From assembly GCA_002007465.1 (NCBI GenBank), contig LNAC01000378.1, positions 633,390-697,389 of the forward strand: a DNA stretch of 64,000 nucleotides. Direction: 5' to 3'. The notes below the pieces were generated by a model. That model did no database searches. It was not told the origin of the DNA and saw only the letters and a program-made list of their open reading frames with translations. This DNA is from Ailurus styani (lineage: Eukaryota > Chordata > Mammalia > Carnivora > Ailuridae). This document shows, piece after piece, positions 23,410-34,054 of this stretch; positions within the stretch are counted from its first letter, which is position 1, and every line of letters starts with the position of its first letter. The translations under genes were made by a program, and so were the position numbers.

Positions 23410-23490
23410 CTTCTTAAAAGATTCTTCTGGCTGATGTGTGAAAAATGAACTGTAGGGAGGCAAGAGTGGATATGGGGAGAAAAATGGAAA
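23410..23490 (-). mobile_element. L2 fragment, antisense
   Basis: 'aaaagattcttctggctgat', 'gtgaaaaatgaactgtaggg' and 'aggcaagagtggatatgggg' parallel the internal 3' segment of reversed L2. Confidence 0.55.
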
Positions 23491-24048
23491 GAAATCATGA
23501 AGTGCAAGTGAGTTGCTCACTGACTTAAGGAAGGCAGCTGGAAAAATACAACTCCTTTCACGACATATGGATAGATGACAAGGTATATTTTCTCAATTGA
23601 GTGCATAACATTTCAGTGGTTTAATGGGTGGGTTTTGGTATACCAGCAATTGATGAATCTTGAAAAGTGATGTTTGGGAGTGCCGCTATTAACCTGCATC
23701 ATTCTGAGAAATTCCAGAAGGCCGTCCTAGCGTATTCCTTTATAAAAACAACCTTGTTCACTCTCTAGTCACTTGCCCACAAAACCTCCTCCAGAAGACT
23801 GCAAAGCTGTTCATCCTCAGAAATCTTCTTGTTTGATTTTATTGAGAACACACCCATGTATGAATTAGACTACCCTCTACTTCCTTCCCCTGTGATCTGC
23901 TAGAGCCAGGGCTAGAGTCTATGTCTTTCAAGGATGTAGCTTTCTACCTACCTATCATTTTCCAGTGCAATGGCTTGCAAATGGTGGCCATGAACCTAAG
24001 GATATGGAGCAATTGCTTCAGGAGTTCAGCAAACATTTGACTCCGAGG

Positions 24049-24049
<1 letters not shown>

Positions 24050-24099
<50 letters not shown>
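24050..24099 (+). repeat. (GT)n microsatellite, about 25 units
   Basis: Uninterrupted alternating T/G over 50 bp. Confidence 0.97.
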
Positions 24100-24100
<1 letters not shown>

Positions 24101-24194
24101 ATCTAAGCACTCAGATGTTGTCTACACGAAGTCTTAACATTTTGGCTCTTGCCATTGCTTTAGCTAGAGTTGCCAGGTTGAAACGTCCGGGACA

Positions 24195-24620
24195 TCTCTT
24201 AAAAGAAAGCCTGTTCCGCCATCTTTGTTTTTGTTTTGTTTTTAATTGAAAAATATTTGACATATAGCAATGTGTATGTAAATTTAAGGTGTACAACATG
24301 TTAATCTGATACATTTACATATTGTGATATAATTGCCTCTGTATCAATAATTAGCACCTCTGTCATGTTACAAGATTATCATTTCTTTTCAGTGGTTGGA
24401 ATAATTAAGTTCCAGTTTCTTAGCAAGAATGATGATTAGAATACAATTTTGTTGTCTATATTCACTATCCTGTGCATAAGATCTCTGGGGCTTATTTACT
24501 ACTCGTTGCAAGTCTCTACCCTTAAATCCCATCTATTCTATCCCTGTACCCCCACCTCCTGGTAACTATCATTTTCCTCTCTTTCAAGGAGCTTGGCACT
24601 TTTAGATTCTACTCACCATC
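24195..24620 (-). mobile_element. LINE-1 fragment, antisense
   Basis: 'aaggtgtacaacatgttaat', 'ttgtctatattcactatcct' and 'cccccacctcctggtaacta' are reverse-strand L1 3' region motifs. Old and diverged; abuts an MLT1-like LTR fragment. Confidence 0.83.
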
Positions 24621-24654
24621 TTTGTTGATCGAAGCAGATCTTCATATTGCAAGG

Positions 24655-24812
24655 CAAGCTATTATATTACTTGGCTGCTATAACAAAATACCACTACCTG
24701 GGTCGCTTAAATAACAAAAATTTATTTCTTGGTTCTAGAGTCTCGGAAGTCTAAGGTCAAGGTCCCAGCTGATTTGGTCTCTGGTGAGAACTCCCTTCCT
24801 GGCTTGCAAATA
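24655..24812 (-). mobile_element. MLT1-like LTR fragment, antisense
   Basis: 'ggctgctataacaaaatacc', 'acctgggtcgcttaaataac', 'aaaaatttatttcttggttc' and 'cttcctggcttgcaaat' are the start of a reverse MLT1 LTR. The match stops near 24812. Confidence 0.82.
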
Positions 24813-25240
24813 TCAAAAGGAGAGTGAAGGTCAGACACCGGCTGTCGGGTAGGGTTGTGGATCAATTCGCTTAAGCTAGGAGAAGTGTGAGCCATCATCT
24901 GGAAGAGCAGGGCAGTTGTGGGGGAGCCAGGAAAAAGTAGGGAATGGAAGGGATATGTACCAAGAACAACTTCAATGGCAGGGGGTGGAGGATACAAGGG
25001 GCTCAAGAATGATCAAGAAGGAATTTCAGAATCTGAGATCATGGGGGTGGTCAAGCAGTTCTGAGAGAGGCTGAGGCCTTTGGTGTGGTGCCATGGTCAA
25101 AATCAGGGAAAGGGGAGGATCAGGGAAAGTGAGAAGGTCAAGGGACTCAGAGATGCAGGGGTTGGCAGGATCTTCACAGGACACTCAGAAGTGCCCAAAG
25201 ATTCTGACAAAGAACAAGTTACAGAAAGAATATGGAGCCA

Positions 25241-25415
25241 GGGCGCCTGGGTAGTGCAGTCAGTTGAGCGTCCAAATCTTGATTTCAGCTCAGGTCATGA
25301 TCTCAGGGTCATGAGAAAGCCTCACATGGGGCTCAGCCCAGGATGTGAAGTTTGCTTGAGACCATCTCCCTCTGCCCCTCCCCCTGCACTCTCTTTCAAA
25401 TAAATAAATAAATTT
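25241..25415 (+). mobile_element. CAN-SINE with tail expanded into a polypurine repeat
   Basis: Head 'gggcgcctgggtagtgcagtc', diverged body and tail 'aaataaataaataaatttg', which runs directly into the purine tract at 25416-25556. The 15-bp target-site duplication aaagaatatggagcc at 25225-25239 and 25557-25571 encloses SINE plus tract, showing that the tract grew from the SINE tail. Confidence 0.95.
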
Positions 25416-25556
25416 GAAAGAAAGAAAGCAAGAAAGAGAGAGAGAGGAAGGAAGAAGAGGAGAGGAGAGGAGAGGAGAGGAGAGGAAAGGAAAGGAAAGG
25501 AAAGGAAAGGAAAGGAAGGAGGGAAGGAGGGAAGGAAGAGGGAAAGAGGAAGAAGG
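25416..25556 (+). repeat. Polypurine tract (GAAA / GGAGA / GGAAA repeats)
   Basis: About 140 bp that is almost purely A and G on the + strand: GAAA-type units, then tandem GGAGA, tandem GGAAA and GGGAAGGA-type units. It lies between a SINE tail and that SINE's 3' target-site duplication. The long open frames here on both strands come from the repeat. Confidence 0.97.
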
Positions 25557-26132
25557 AAAGAATATGGAGCCCAGAAGACAAAGACCTAGAGACTGGTGGC
25601 AGTGTGCCCATTCAGAGGCTTTCAAAGGTGGCCAGAAGGTTAGGCAGCAGAGACCAAGGCTAAGCAGATCGAAGTATCAAGGAAACACTAGCTCCTTTCA
25701 GTGAGAGTGAGACAAAGAAAGTAGGATTCACACTTGGGCCTTCTCTTGTCTCTGGGAAATGTCTGTCTGGAAGACCAGCAGCGGGTGCTGGATGGGCAGG
25801 GTTGGGGCCAGCACCCGCCCTGTGCCCAGCTCAGAGGCTGAGCCACTCTGCTTCTACCCTGGCTTTGATACCCTGCCTGTGATCCTCCCGTTACTTCCCA
25901 GAGTTGGGGGCTGGGCCCAATTCCATAGCCAGGTCCAGTCTGAGGGTTTACTTTTGGCTTGCCCAGAGGCCCTGTCTCCAAAGGAAGTGCAGGGTCGTGG
26001 TTTTCATGGTCAAGCTCTAAAATCCCATGGCCCCACGTGGGAATCCGGACTATGTGGAGTAAGGCAAGTTAACCAAGTCTCGGCGCCCATAGCGGTGAAG
26101 TCGGCATCATCAATCCAGTGACCTCATGGGAT

Positions 26133-26405
26133 CCTTCATTCATTCGGCAAGCTTTTATTATATACCAGGCACAGTGCTAGGTTCTGGGGACACAGCAGAG
26201 AACAAAGCAGACAACCACCTTGGCTCTTGTGGAGACATAAATAACAAGTAAGTCCAGCCCATGTTACCCAGTGATAAACGCCCAGTGAGAGGGGCTAGGA
26301 AGATGCGAAGCAGGTGGGAGAGCAGGCCGTGGGGATACCTGCAGAGAGAGGGTCCCAGGCAGAGGGCACAGGGCACAGCAAACGCCAAGTTCTGAGGTGG
26401 GGACA
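26133..26405 (-). mobile_element. L2 3' end, antisense
   Basis: 'tcattcattcggcaagcttt', 'ccaggcacagtgctaggttc', 'ggggacacagcagagaacaa' and further on 'gcagagggcacagggcacag'. This is a clear reversed L2 end. Confidence 0.85.
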
Positions 26406-26889
26406 CACGGCCGGCGTGCGAAAGGCGAGGGAGCCGGTATGCATGGAGAGGGCTGAGCGAGGGGATTGTTGTGGGGATTCAGTGAGGTCCTGTGTGCCAA
26501 GCATGTGGCCCAGGGTCTGACACAAAGGGGTCCCTCAGAGAGGCTGCGGCCTGGCCGGGAACAGAAACGCCGGCTGGCATCCCTCAGCATCCCTCACCCC
26601 ATAGAAGGACATGTGTGGTGGGGTCATTGGCCTCCTTTCTGAGGAGAACATGGTCTGGCTCAGACACGGTGAAGACAAGAGGAATGTCAGGGCCGTTTTC
26701 ACCAGGGACCTGGCATCTGGCGCCCAGCCGGCCGGGCTCTCACGTGCAAAGCTCCCCTGAGGGGGCTCACAGGGGGATGTCAGTGGCCTTGGGGGGAGCC
26801 AGGGACGTGTGGCTCTGTGGCCTCATTCTTTCCCATAAGGTTGGGAGGCTTGAGGTATTTCAGGTTCACATAGAAGTACAACGAACCAT

Positions 26890-27070
26890 GACTCAGGCCC
26901 TGGCTCACTGGAATCCCTGTGAGGTAGAAGGGACCATTCTCCCCAGTTTACGGCAGAGACGTCAGACTCCACGAGGTCAAGTAGTTCGTATGAGACCCAG
27001 CAGGCGGCGAGAGGTGGCACGGGACGTGGAGCCCGCTCGGTCAGAGCGCCCCTTCTGTACCCAGCGCCGC
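26890..27070 (-). mobile_element. MIR, antisense
   Basis: 'ccctgtgaggtagaagggac', 'cagtttacggcagagacgtc' and 'aggtcaagtagttcgtatga' follow reversed MIR. Confidence 0.65.
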
Positions 27071-27389
27071 CACATTACAAACGACTCCTAGACCGAGCAA
27101 CACCTGAGAGCCACAGGGCACCCGAGCGGTGGGTGAACGTGGGCACGGCCCCCCAACTTGGGCTTTCTGGGCCTGGAGGGCTACTGCAGGGAAGTCGTCG
27201 GGGTTGATGACAGATGGATGTCGGGGCTGTACCATGCTGAGACGAGCTGGGGGGGTACCTCGGTGGGCCAGGGAATGACAGTATGAAAATCTGGAGTAGC
27301 ACGCTGTCACTTCTGTCTCCAGGACTGGGGACTATCTCTAGGACTGTCCCCCCACTGCTGGACTGTGCAGGGGGGTCAGAGGTGAAATA

Positions 27390-27612
27390 ATCAGAAGAAG
27401 GACTGCTCTAAGCACACTCTGAACGGTGCCTCACTCGGGCTCCCCAGCCACCCCATGAGACAGGATCTATCCTTAGCCCATTGTACAGATGAGGAGAGAG
27501 AGAGCCATAAAGATGTGAAATGACTTGGATAAGGTTCCACAGATGGTAAGTGGCAGAACTGGGGTTCAAACTCTGGTCTGACCGATGCTAGTGGCTGTGC
27601 TTTTCCCCAAAG
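27390..27612 (-). mobile_element. MIR, antisense
   Basis: 'ccattgtacagatgaggaga', 'ggtaagtggcagaactgggg' and 'ttcaaactctggtctgaccg' are a good reversed MIR match. It lies at the C-terminal end of a long but non-coding minus-strand frame. Confidence 0.82.
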
Positions 27613-28031
27613 CCCCCTCGGTAAGGGGCTGGGATGGACGCATGATGGCGAAGACTCTGTCTGAACCCCACCTTCTGTTCCCCTCAACTCTTGGGACCCA
27701 GAGCCTGGCCCGGCTGGGAGCTGAGGTTCTGCTGGGGCTGAGGCTCTAGCAGGGAGTCCCCACCTAGACAAAGGGGCAGGGGCACTGCAGCCAGGATGAT
27801 AACCGAAGCTGGAAAGTGAGCAGGGGAGCGAGAGACTGCACGCCAGGAAGGTGGCCAGAGGGCTGTCGCACGCAAGGCAACCAGAGGTGGGTACAGAAGT
27901 GGGGGTACCAGGCCAGGAGATGGGCTGGCAGCCAGAAGGGCTGGGGGAAGGGAGAGGTTCCTGTGCCCAGCTCTCCCACCAGCGGCTGTACTGTTTGTGG
28001 GGGGGCTGATCACCCTCCAGGCCACACACCA

Positions 28032-28105
28032 AAGGCTTTCTGGTGTGACCTCATTTTACCCTCACGGTGACTCTGAAAGGTAGTAACATTGTACCCCTAC
28101 TTGGT
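28032..28105 (-). mobile_element. MIR fragment, antisense
   Basis: 'gtgtgacctcattttaccct' and 'gactctgaaaggtagtaaca' follow reversed MIR up to the SINE at 28108. Confidence 0.6.
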
Positions 28106-28107
28106 TG

Positions 28108-28272
28108 ATGTTTTTGAAAGAGACAGAGAGAAAGAGAGCATGAGATGGGGGGAGGGCAGAGGGCGAAGGAGAGAGAGAATCTTAAGTAGACTCCCCACAG
28201 AGCATGGAGCCCAACACAGGGCTCCATCCCAGGACCCTGAGCTCATGACCTGAGCCAAAGTCAAGAGTCCAG
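28108..28272 (-). mobile_element. CAN-SINE, antisense, lacking the tRNA-like head
   Basis: GA-rich body and 'gggctccatcccaggaccctgagctcatg' type sequence are present. The match stops after 'gtcaagagtcc', so the last 30 or so bases of the head are missing. No target-site duplication was found, in keeping with 5' truncation or later deletion. Confidence 0.88.
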
Positions 28273-29027
28273 GCTCCCAGCAGCCAGTCCTCGTGACCTG
28301 CATGTGGGAAGTGTATATGGCTGAGTGGCCAGACCTTTCCGGCCCTGGGAATAGAAAACCTGGTGCCTGTGATCCCTGCAGCAGACAGATCAGGATTCTT
28401 CTGTTTTCCACCTACGTATCTCTAGGCAATTAAGTAAAACCTCCCAGGGAAATACTTCTCACTTCTGATTCTAATTTATCATCAACCAAATCTTCCAGAA
28501 AAATCTATACTCATCATAGCCTATGGAAAGTATAATTAAAAGTGAGATGTCACCAAAAGATCAATTAAAAGAATTGAGCAATGCTAGAGCGAGTTTACTT
28601 TTCAAACCCACTGACAACGGGGAAAAACACACGCCAGAAGTTCTAAGAACAAAGGAGGATAAGGAACACATGACCAATTGTGAAATGCATCCCCTCCGTT
28701 AGCATTTTTAGAAGCACGGTCTTAGGGAATGAACCCAGAGTCACTAAAAGTCCTATTTTCAACTTTCCACTGGTCTTGTTGGATGGCCTTAGAATATTAG
28801 GCATGCCCAACATTTTCTACTTGTCCCCTCCAGATCCATTCACTACCCTTCTCCATCCTGCTTTGGGCCCCAAGAGGCAGACCCATGAGGACCACATCAC
28901 CTGGGCCCCCTAGTCCTCTGACTTCCAGTTGAGTCTGATCAATGAGAAGCAGTAGCAGAAACTCGAAGGGTGGAAAGAGAGAAAGAATGAACTATCTTTT
29001 CCCCAGGATAAACTATCTGTTTACTGT

Positions 29028-29376
29028 CTGGATACCACAGACTGAATGTCTGTGTTCCCCTCTCCCCAAAGTCATAAATTGAAACCTACCCCCCAGTGCG
29101 ATGGTATTTGAAGGTGTGGCCATTGGGAGGGGACTAGGTCAAGAGAGCAAAGCCCTTATGAAATCCTAGAGGGCTACCTTGCCCCATCCCTCAGGTAAGG
29201 ACACAGCAAAAAGACCACCATCTAGGAATGAGAAAGTGGGTCCTCACCAGACCCCAAGTCTGATGGCAACTTGATCTTGGTCTTCCCAGACTCTGGAACC
29301 ATGAGAAATAAATTTAGTTGTTTATAAGGCCTTGGTGTGTGGTAGTTTACTGTAGCAGCCTGAGTAGCTGAGGACA
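29028..29376 (+). mobile_element. ERVL-MaLR LTR (MST/MLT1-like)
   Basis: 'acagactgaatgtctgtgtt', 'attgaaacctaccccccagt', 'gtggccattgggaggggact', 'cttgatcttggtcttcccag', 'atgagaaataaatttagttg' and 'gtagcagcctgagtagctga' follow an MST/MLT1 LTR from end to end. It includes the LTR's aataaa signal. No internal region is attached. Confidence 0.9.
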
Positions 29377-29564
29377 CTGCATTCCCTCACCAAAAGGCAC
29401 ATCTCCTGCTGTGAAGTCCTCTTCCCACAGCTGTTGCTTTCAGTGGGTTCTGGATCTGCTCCCTCCCCTTGCTGCTTCAGGCTAAGGGTGGTCACAGCTC
29501 CCTGCTGTTGGCTAGGTTGGGGCCCTTCACCATCCCTGGCTGGCTCCTTTTCCTGGCCAACAAA

Positions 29565-29568
<4 letters not shown>

Positions 29569-29633
<65 letters not shown>
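29569..29633 (+). repeat. (TG)n microsatellite, about 32 units, at a SINE tail
   Basis: Perfect alternation over 65 bp, the longest dinucleotide run in the window. It sits between the SINE's 5' target-site duplication and its tail. Frames across it encode only Cys-Val runs. Confidence 0.97.
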
Positions 29634-29637
<4 letters not shown>

Positions 29638-29831
29638 TTTTATGTATTTATTTCAGAGAGAGAGAGAGAGCGTGCAAGACAAAGAGAGAGCAGGAACAAG
29701 GGGCAGAGGGAGAGGGAGAAGCAGACTCCCCCCTTAGCAGGGAGCCTGAATTGGGGCTCGATCCCAGGATCCCAATATCATGACCTGAGCCAAAGGCAGA
29801 CGCTTAACCGACTGAGCCACCCAGGCACCCC
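29634..29831 (-). mobile_element. CAN-SINE, antisense, tail fused to a long (GT)n
   Basis: Tail 'taagattttatgtatttatt', GA-rich body, head ending 'ccacccaggcacccc'. The target-site duplication aacaaacacct occurs at 29559-29569 and 29832-29842 and encloses both the SINE and the adjoining (TG)n. Confidence 0.95.
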
Positions 29832-29989
29832 AACAAACACCTTTGTAAGTAGCCCTTTCCTTGGATTCTCAAGCGACCCTTCTAGGAACAACATCTCTTT
29901 GCCACCAGTGCCATAATGGATGCCCTCATGTAAACCTGTGGACCTCCACAAGTCTGGGTAATGGAATTTTGTCCTCCAACCATGCCAGA

Positions 29990-30095
29990 AAGATTCAACG
30001 ATCCACCAAATATTTATAGGATGCTAATATATGCCAGATGCTCAGAGAAGAAACGAGAAAGGCAGTGATGTCCTTGGTCCCCACAATAGAAGGAG
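29990..30095 (-). mobile_element. L2 3' end, antisense
   Basis: 'caccaaatatttataggatg', 'aatatatgccagatgctcag' and 'gcagtgatgtccttggtccc' are a short reversed L2 tail. Confidence 0.65.
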
Positions 30096-30523
30096 AGGGT
30101 GTTTCAGTCCCAGAAGGGAATGGTGCTTCATTCCACCCAACCCCCTCCAGCATTTCCAGCCGGAAGCTCAGGGCTGGGAGGGGGCTGGACTCACTCACCA
30201 AGGAGCACGTGCCCTCTGAAGGTAGAGTTCCTGCCCAAGAAGCCCCGAACTCTGGAGGTAGCAGGTTTGGGGCAAGATGTGGAACAGAAGTATTGCAAAG
30301 GTTGGCTATAACTTGGCTTATGGGACCTTTATGTGATGATGATAACTGATTAAATGTAAAAAAACAAATATGTGGGTTTTGGATCCAGAAAACTTGAGTT
30401 ACAGGTCCAGGACTTTTACCTGCACGAAGAAATGCATCTAAAGTTCTACGCATAGGACATGGCACACAGTGAATGAATGCTAGGTTGGTGGTGACAAGCA
30501 TGAGGACAACAGCAGCTACTGGT

Positions 30524-30646
30524 TACAATAGGCCAGGCACCACTGGAAAGTGCACATAGTAATCCAATGGACCCTTACAGCAACCTTATGAAGTGGATCT
30601 TATTATTCGTCCTATTTTCCAAGTGAGGAAACTGAGTCACAGAGAG
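30524..30646 (-). mobile_element. MIR, antisense, split by an MLT1 LTR
   Basis: 'cagcaaccttatgaagtgga', 'tccaagtgaggaaactgagt' and 'cacagagag' are the first part; 'attaagtaacatgcccaaga' and 'tcacaca' resume at 31121, after the LTR. Confidence 0.85.
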
Positions 30647-31115
30647 TGTATTGGCCATTTCCTATGGCTGCAGTAACAAATGCGCAAAAACTTGTTGGCT
30701 TCAAACAAGACAATGATTCTCTCATAGAAGCTATCTGGAGGCCAGAAGCTCAAAATCGGTATCACTGGGTAGTAACCAGGGTATCAGCAGAGCAGTGCTC
30801 CCTTGGAAGGTTCTAGGGAGGAATCCATGCTTTGCCACTTCCAGCTTTGGCGGCTGCCAGAATCCCTTGGCATGTGACCACATCCCTCTAATCTGTGATC
30901 ACGCTATGGTCACACCGTCTCCTCCTCTTCTGTGTCTAGTCTGTCTCTGCCCCTCTCTTGCATGTGGGCCCACCCGGATAGTCCACGACAATCTCCCCAT
31001 CTCAAGGTCCTTGATTTAATCATATCAGCAAACTCCCTTCTGCCATGTAAAGTAACATATACAGGCCTATGGATAAGGACCTAGATACTTGGGGGCCATG
31101 ATTCATCCTATCACA
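30647..31115 (-). mobile_element. MLT1-type solo LTR, antisense, inside a MIR
   Basis: Starts TGTATTGGCC and ends TATCACA, with 'ggctgcagtaacaaatgcgc', 'gggcccacccggatagtcca', 'ctccccatctcaaggtcctt' and 'gggggccatgattcatccta' between. The 5-bp target-site duplication gagag lies at 30642-30646 and 31116-31120, and MIR sequence continues across it. Confidence 0.93.
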
Positions 31116-31120
31116 GAGAG

Positions 31121-31150
31121 ATTAAGTAACATGCCCAAGATCACACAGAT
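31121..31150 (-). mobile_element. MIR, continuation after the LTR
   Basis: 'attaagtaacatgcccaaga' then 'tcacacag' follows the LTR and its gagag duplication without loss. Confidence 0.78.
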
Positions 31151-31164
31151 CCCTATTATTGTTA

Positions 31165-31345
31165 ATTCTGTATCATTGTGTGATTTGGGACAAATGACTT
31201 AACCTCATCTGGGAAATGGCAGTGACAATCTCTGCCCTGTGGTACACAGAGAAATAATAAGATTTTCAAGGATAATGTCAAAGTATAAAGGCAGACCCTC
31301 TGTTCCAGCTTTGTGCCTACCCCATCCCATAATAGGCATGCAGGA
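31165..31345 (+). mobile_element. MIR
   Basis: 'gtgtgatttgggacaaatga', 'cttaacctcatctgggaaat' and 'agagaaataataagattttc' follow MIR sense. Confidence 0.68.
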
Positions 31346-31434
31346 TAAGTACACTGAAGGAACAAATGAACGCATCAATGAGAACACAGTACAGTACGTT
31401 CACACTGACCTTCTCAGCTTACAAAGTCTTTTCT

Positions 31435-31626
31435 TTTTTTAGAAAAAGATTTTATTTATTCATTGGACAGAGAGAGATCCCAAGTAGGCAAAGAAGCAGG
31501 CAGAGAGAGAGGGGGAAGCAGGCTCCCTGCCGAGCAGAGTCCGATGCAGGGCTCAATCCCAGGACCCTGAGATCATGACTTGAGCCAAAGGCAGAAGCTT
31601 AACCCACTGAGCCACCCAGGTGCCCC
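31435..31626 (-). mobile_element. CAN-SINE, mustelid-type, antisense
   Basis: Body with 'gaagcaggcagagagagagg' and head ending 'ccacccaggtgcccc'. An exact 15-bp target-site duplication, tacaaagtcttttct, at 31420-31434 and 31627-31641 indicates a recent insertion, probably inside a MIR. Confidence 0.95.
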
Positions 31627-31641
31627 TACAAAGTCTTTTCT

Positions 31642-31870
31642 ATCCATCAGCTCATTGGGCCTCACAAGAAGCCTGTGAGAAAAGTAGTGTGGACCCTACT
31701 ATCCCAGTATTATCCAGGTAAAACAGGCTCAGGAAGGCTAATGCCAGCCATCACATCAGCTTACATTATGGAGCACTTGCTGTGTGCCAGGTGCTGTGCT
31801 AAGTCAGCCCTTACTCAGGGTTGCACAGCTAGTTAGTTGTATGATGGTGAATGACAGAGCTGAACATATG
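31642..31870 (-). mobile_element. MIR-like sequence, antisense (two fragments)
   Basis: 'ctcattgggcctcacaagaa' and 'aaaacaggctcaggaaggct' form one fragment; 'gagcacttgctgtgtgccag', 'gtgctgtgctaagt' and 'gttgcacagctagttagttg' form a second from about 31755. The first may begin before the SINE at 31435. Confidence 0.6.
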
Positions 31871-32029
31871 AAAAAGAAGCTAGGCTGCTCCAAGCTCAGG
31901 GCCCAGGTTGTGCAGGAGATGGGTAACCACAGGCCCTGGATTTTCCTCCTGGAGACATCTGGTAAACCCCGTGTTTGTAGCCTACGAGGCCATGTGTTCT
32001 GATTTGGGGCTAGCAACTCCAGCATCAAG

Positions 32030-32230
32030 AGAGACCTCGGTTCCAATGTGGGTTCCGTTGCCTGATGTGGGCTAAGCTACTGTACCTTCCTGAACCTCAG
32101 TCTCCTCATCTGTGAAATAAAGACGGTAATGGTGACAATTTCACTGAGTAGTTGGGAGGACAAATCAAGGCAGTCCATATAGACACTTAGTACAGGCCAG
32201 CCTCTGATGTTTAGCAATGGCTAAGATTAC
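32030..32230 (+). mobile_element. MIR
   Basis: 'gtaccttcctgaacctcagt', 'ctcctcatctgtgaaataaa' and 'gacaatttcactgagtagtt' follow MIR sense. Confidence 0.8.
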
Positions 32231-32270
32231 TGTTGTCCCTGTTTTTACTATCATCATTATCCATTGCATT

Positions 32271-32474
32271 GTTCTTTTTAAAGATTTATTGATTTGTTTT
32301 AGAGAGAGAGAGAGAAAGAGAGAGTGGGAGAGGGGCAGAGAGAGAGAGAATCTCAAGCAGACACCCCGCTGATTGTGGAGCCCGATGTGGGGCTCAATCT
32401 CATGACCTTGAGATCACAACCTGAGCCAAAATCAAGAGTCGGATGCTTAACAGACTGTACCCCCCAAGAGTCCC
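32271..32474 (-). mobile_element. CAN-SINE, antisense, older copy
   Basis: Tail 'taaagatttattgatttg', GA repeats and a diverged head ('cagactgtaccccccaagag'). The candidate target-site duplication is atccattgcatt (32259-32270) and atccatcgtact (32475-32486). Confidence 0.92.
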
Positions 32475-33284
32475 ATCCATCGTACTATACAGCCAACCGG
32501 GCTTTGGCGATTTCCAGTGCCAGAATGACCTTAGTTAAAGGCTGTGGCTTTCCTGTCAAAGCTCAAAACTCCTGGTACTTGGTACCCCAAGCTATTCTCT
32601 CATCCTTTCTTTCCTTCGTAAGGCTGGCTGATGGCTCTTCACTTGGGCCATTTTCCCTGGGTTTTGATGCCTTCCTGGGTGGGAGGTAGAGTGGCACCCC
32701 ACAGAGGGGCTCTAATGCTGGGCTGACTCTTCTCCATTCCTTGTCCACCTTGAGGCCCAACACATTCTTGACGCCCATGAGGTCTGCTACCTAGACACTG
32801 TCCAATAGCACCGGGCTGTGGGCTATACCTTCCCCTGGCAAAGCGCTGCCTTAGAAGCCTGGGCCCCTCCAAGAGAAGGAAGGCTTCCCTGAGGCCCCTG
32901 CCCCTTCTTCCTGAGCACAGGCTTGCAGCCAGCCACCTGCCCAACCCTTGGGTATTTGGCATGGGCATGGCTCTGGAGGCCTTATTTATATCTTGTTCAG
33001 TACCCTACCACCCACCTCGGCTGTTTCATAGGAGATGAGCCCTCTGTTGGGACAAGTGAGTCACCTTGCTCAACACCCACCACCGTCGCCAGGCTGGTGA
33101 GGGACCAGGCCAGCTGCGTAATCTGGGAAGCGTTCCAATTCTGTATTTTAATAAAAACCTGAGCTGCAAACTCAAAAGGGAAGGGGGCTGCCTCTGAAAC
33201 TCATTCTGACCTCTCAGAAAGCTCATGTTCTATCTATTAGATTTTAGATAATATAAATAATATGATGCATCAATGGTAGTGATG

Positions 33285-33490
33285 ACTATTTAAGATTTGC
33301 TTTGTCAAAGACACTATAATAAGCATATATTACAGCCATGATCTTATTTAATGTTCGCAAGGGCCGTATGAGCCGTTTTACAGATGAGAAAATGGAGGCA
33401 CTTCTCTAAGGTCACCCAGCTAGTAAAAGGCAGAGCCAGAGGGCTGAGGGATTCCCGAACATGTGCTCTAGGAGCCCAACCACGGACACG
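33285..33490 (-). mobile_element. MIR, antisense
   Basis: 'catgatcttatttaatgttc', 'gttttacagatgagaaaatg', 'gtcacccagctagtaaaagg' and 'cgaacatgtgctct' follow reversed MIR. Confidence 0.85.
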
Positions 33491-34054
33491 AGTTGATATG
33501 ACAGAGCCAATCTCTCTGTATTCCTTCTCTTCAAATAGCTCTCTAAAGCCACTTGCAAAAAAGAAAGGCCCGTTTCCACCAGAGGCAGGCCTTGCCTATT
33601 CTGGGGCTCTGTTGCTCTTTCCTCTTACCCCGCTAACAGATTTCCCCTCAGAATGGCTTACCGCTGTGCAATCTGTGACCTGCAGGAGGCCCCTTGGCAG
33701 GGCCTGAAAGGCAGCCTGTGCCCTTTTCACCAAGCCGTCCCCCCCACCAAGGATTGTGCCTGACTCGAGGGGACAATTTTCTCCTGTTGCACAAAGGCCC
33801 TGGATGGGCTCACTCTGTTCCTCCTCAGGTCACCGTGGTACTCATGAGCAGTTTGCTGCAGGACTCGCTGACTTCTTCAGAGTTTCGGCATTTCCTACCA
33901 TGTGAGGAGTCACACAAAATCCCCACCTGAGAAGGATGCATTAACCCTATCTGGGGAGGACCGAGAGGCCACAGAAGAAAACCTCCACCGAATATAAATG
34001 CTCCAACATTAAATAGAGAGGCACAAATCAATTATGACAGCGTAGCAAGCATGC

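Noticed and set aside
26492..27091. 199-residue plus-strand open frame
   Set aside because: Includes a MIR (26890-27070), has no domain, and several frames overlap it on both strands.
27391..28032. 213-residue minus-strand open frame
   Set aside because: Proline/serine-rich and free of recognisable domains. Its C-terminal third lies in an antisense MIR (27390-27612), and other long frames overlap it in two phases, as expected for GC-rich noncoding DNA.
29434..29916. 160-residue plus-strand open frame
   Set aside because: Cys-Val run from (TG)n followed by antisense SINE sequence.
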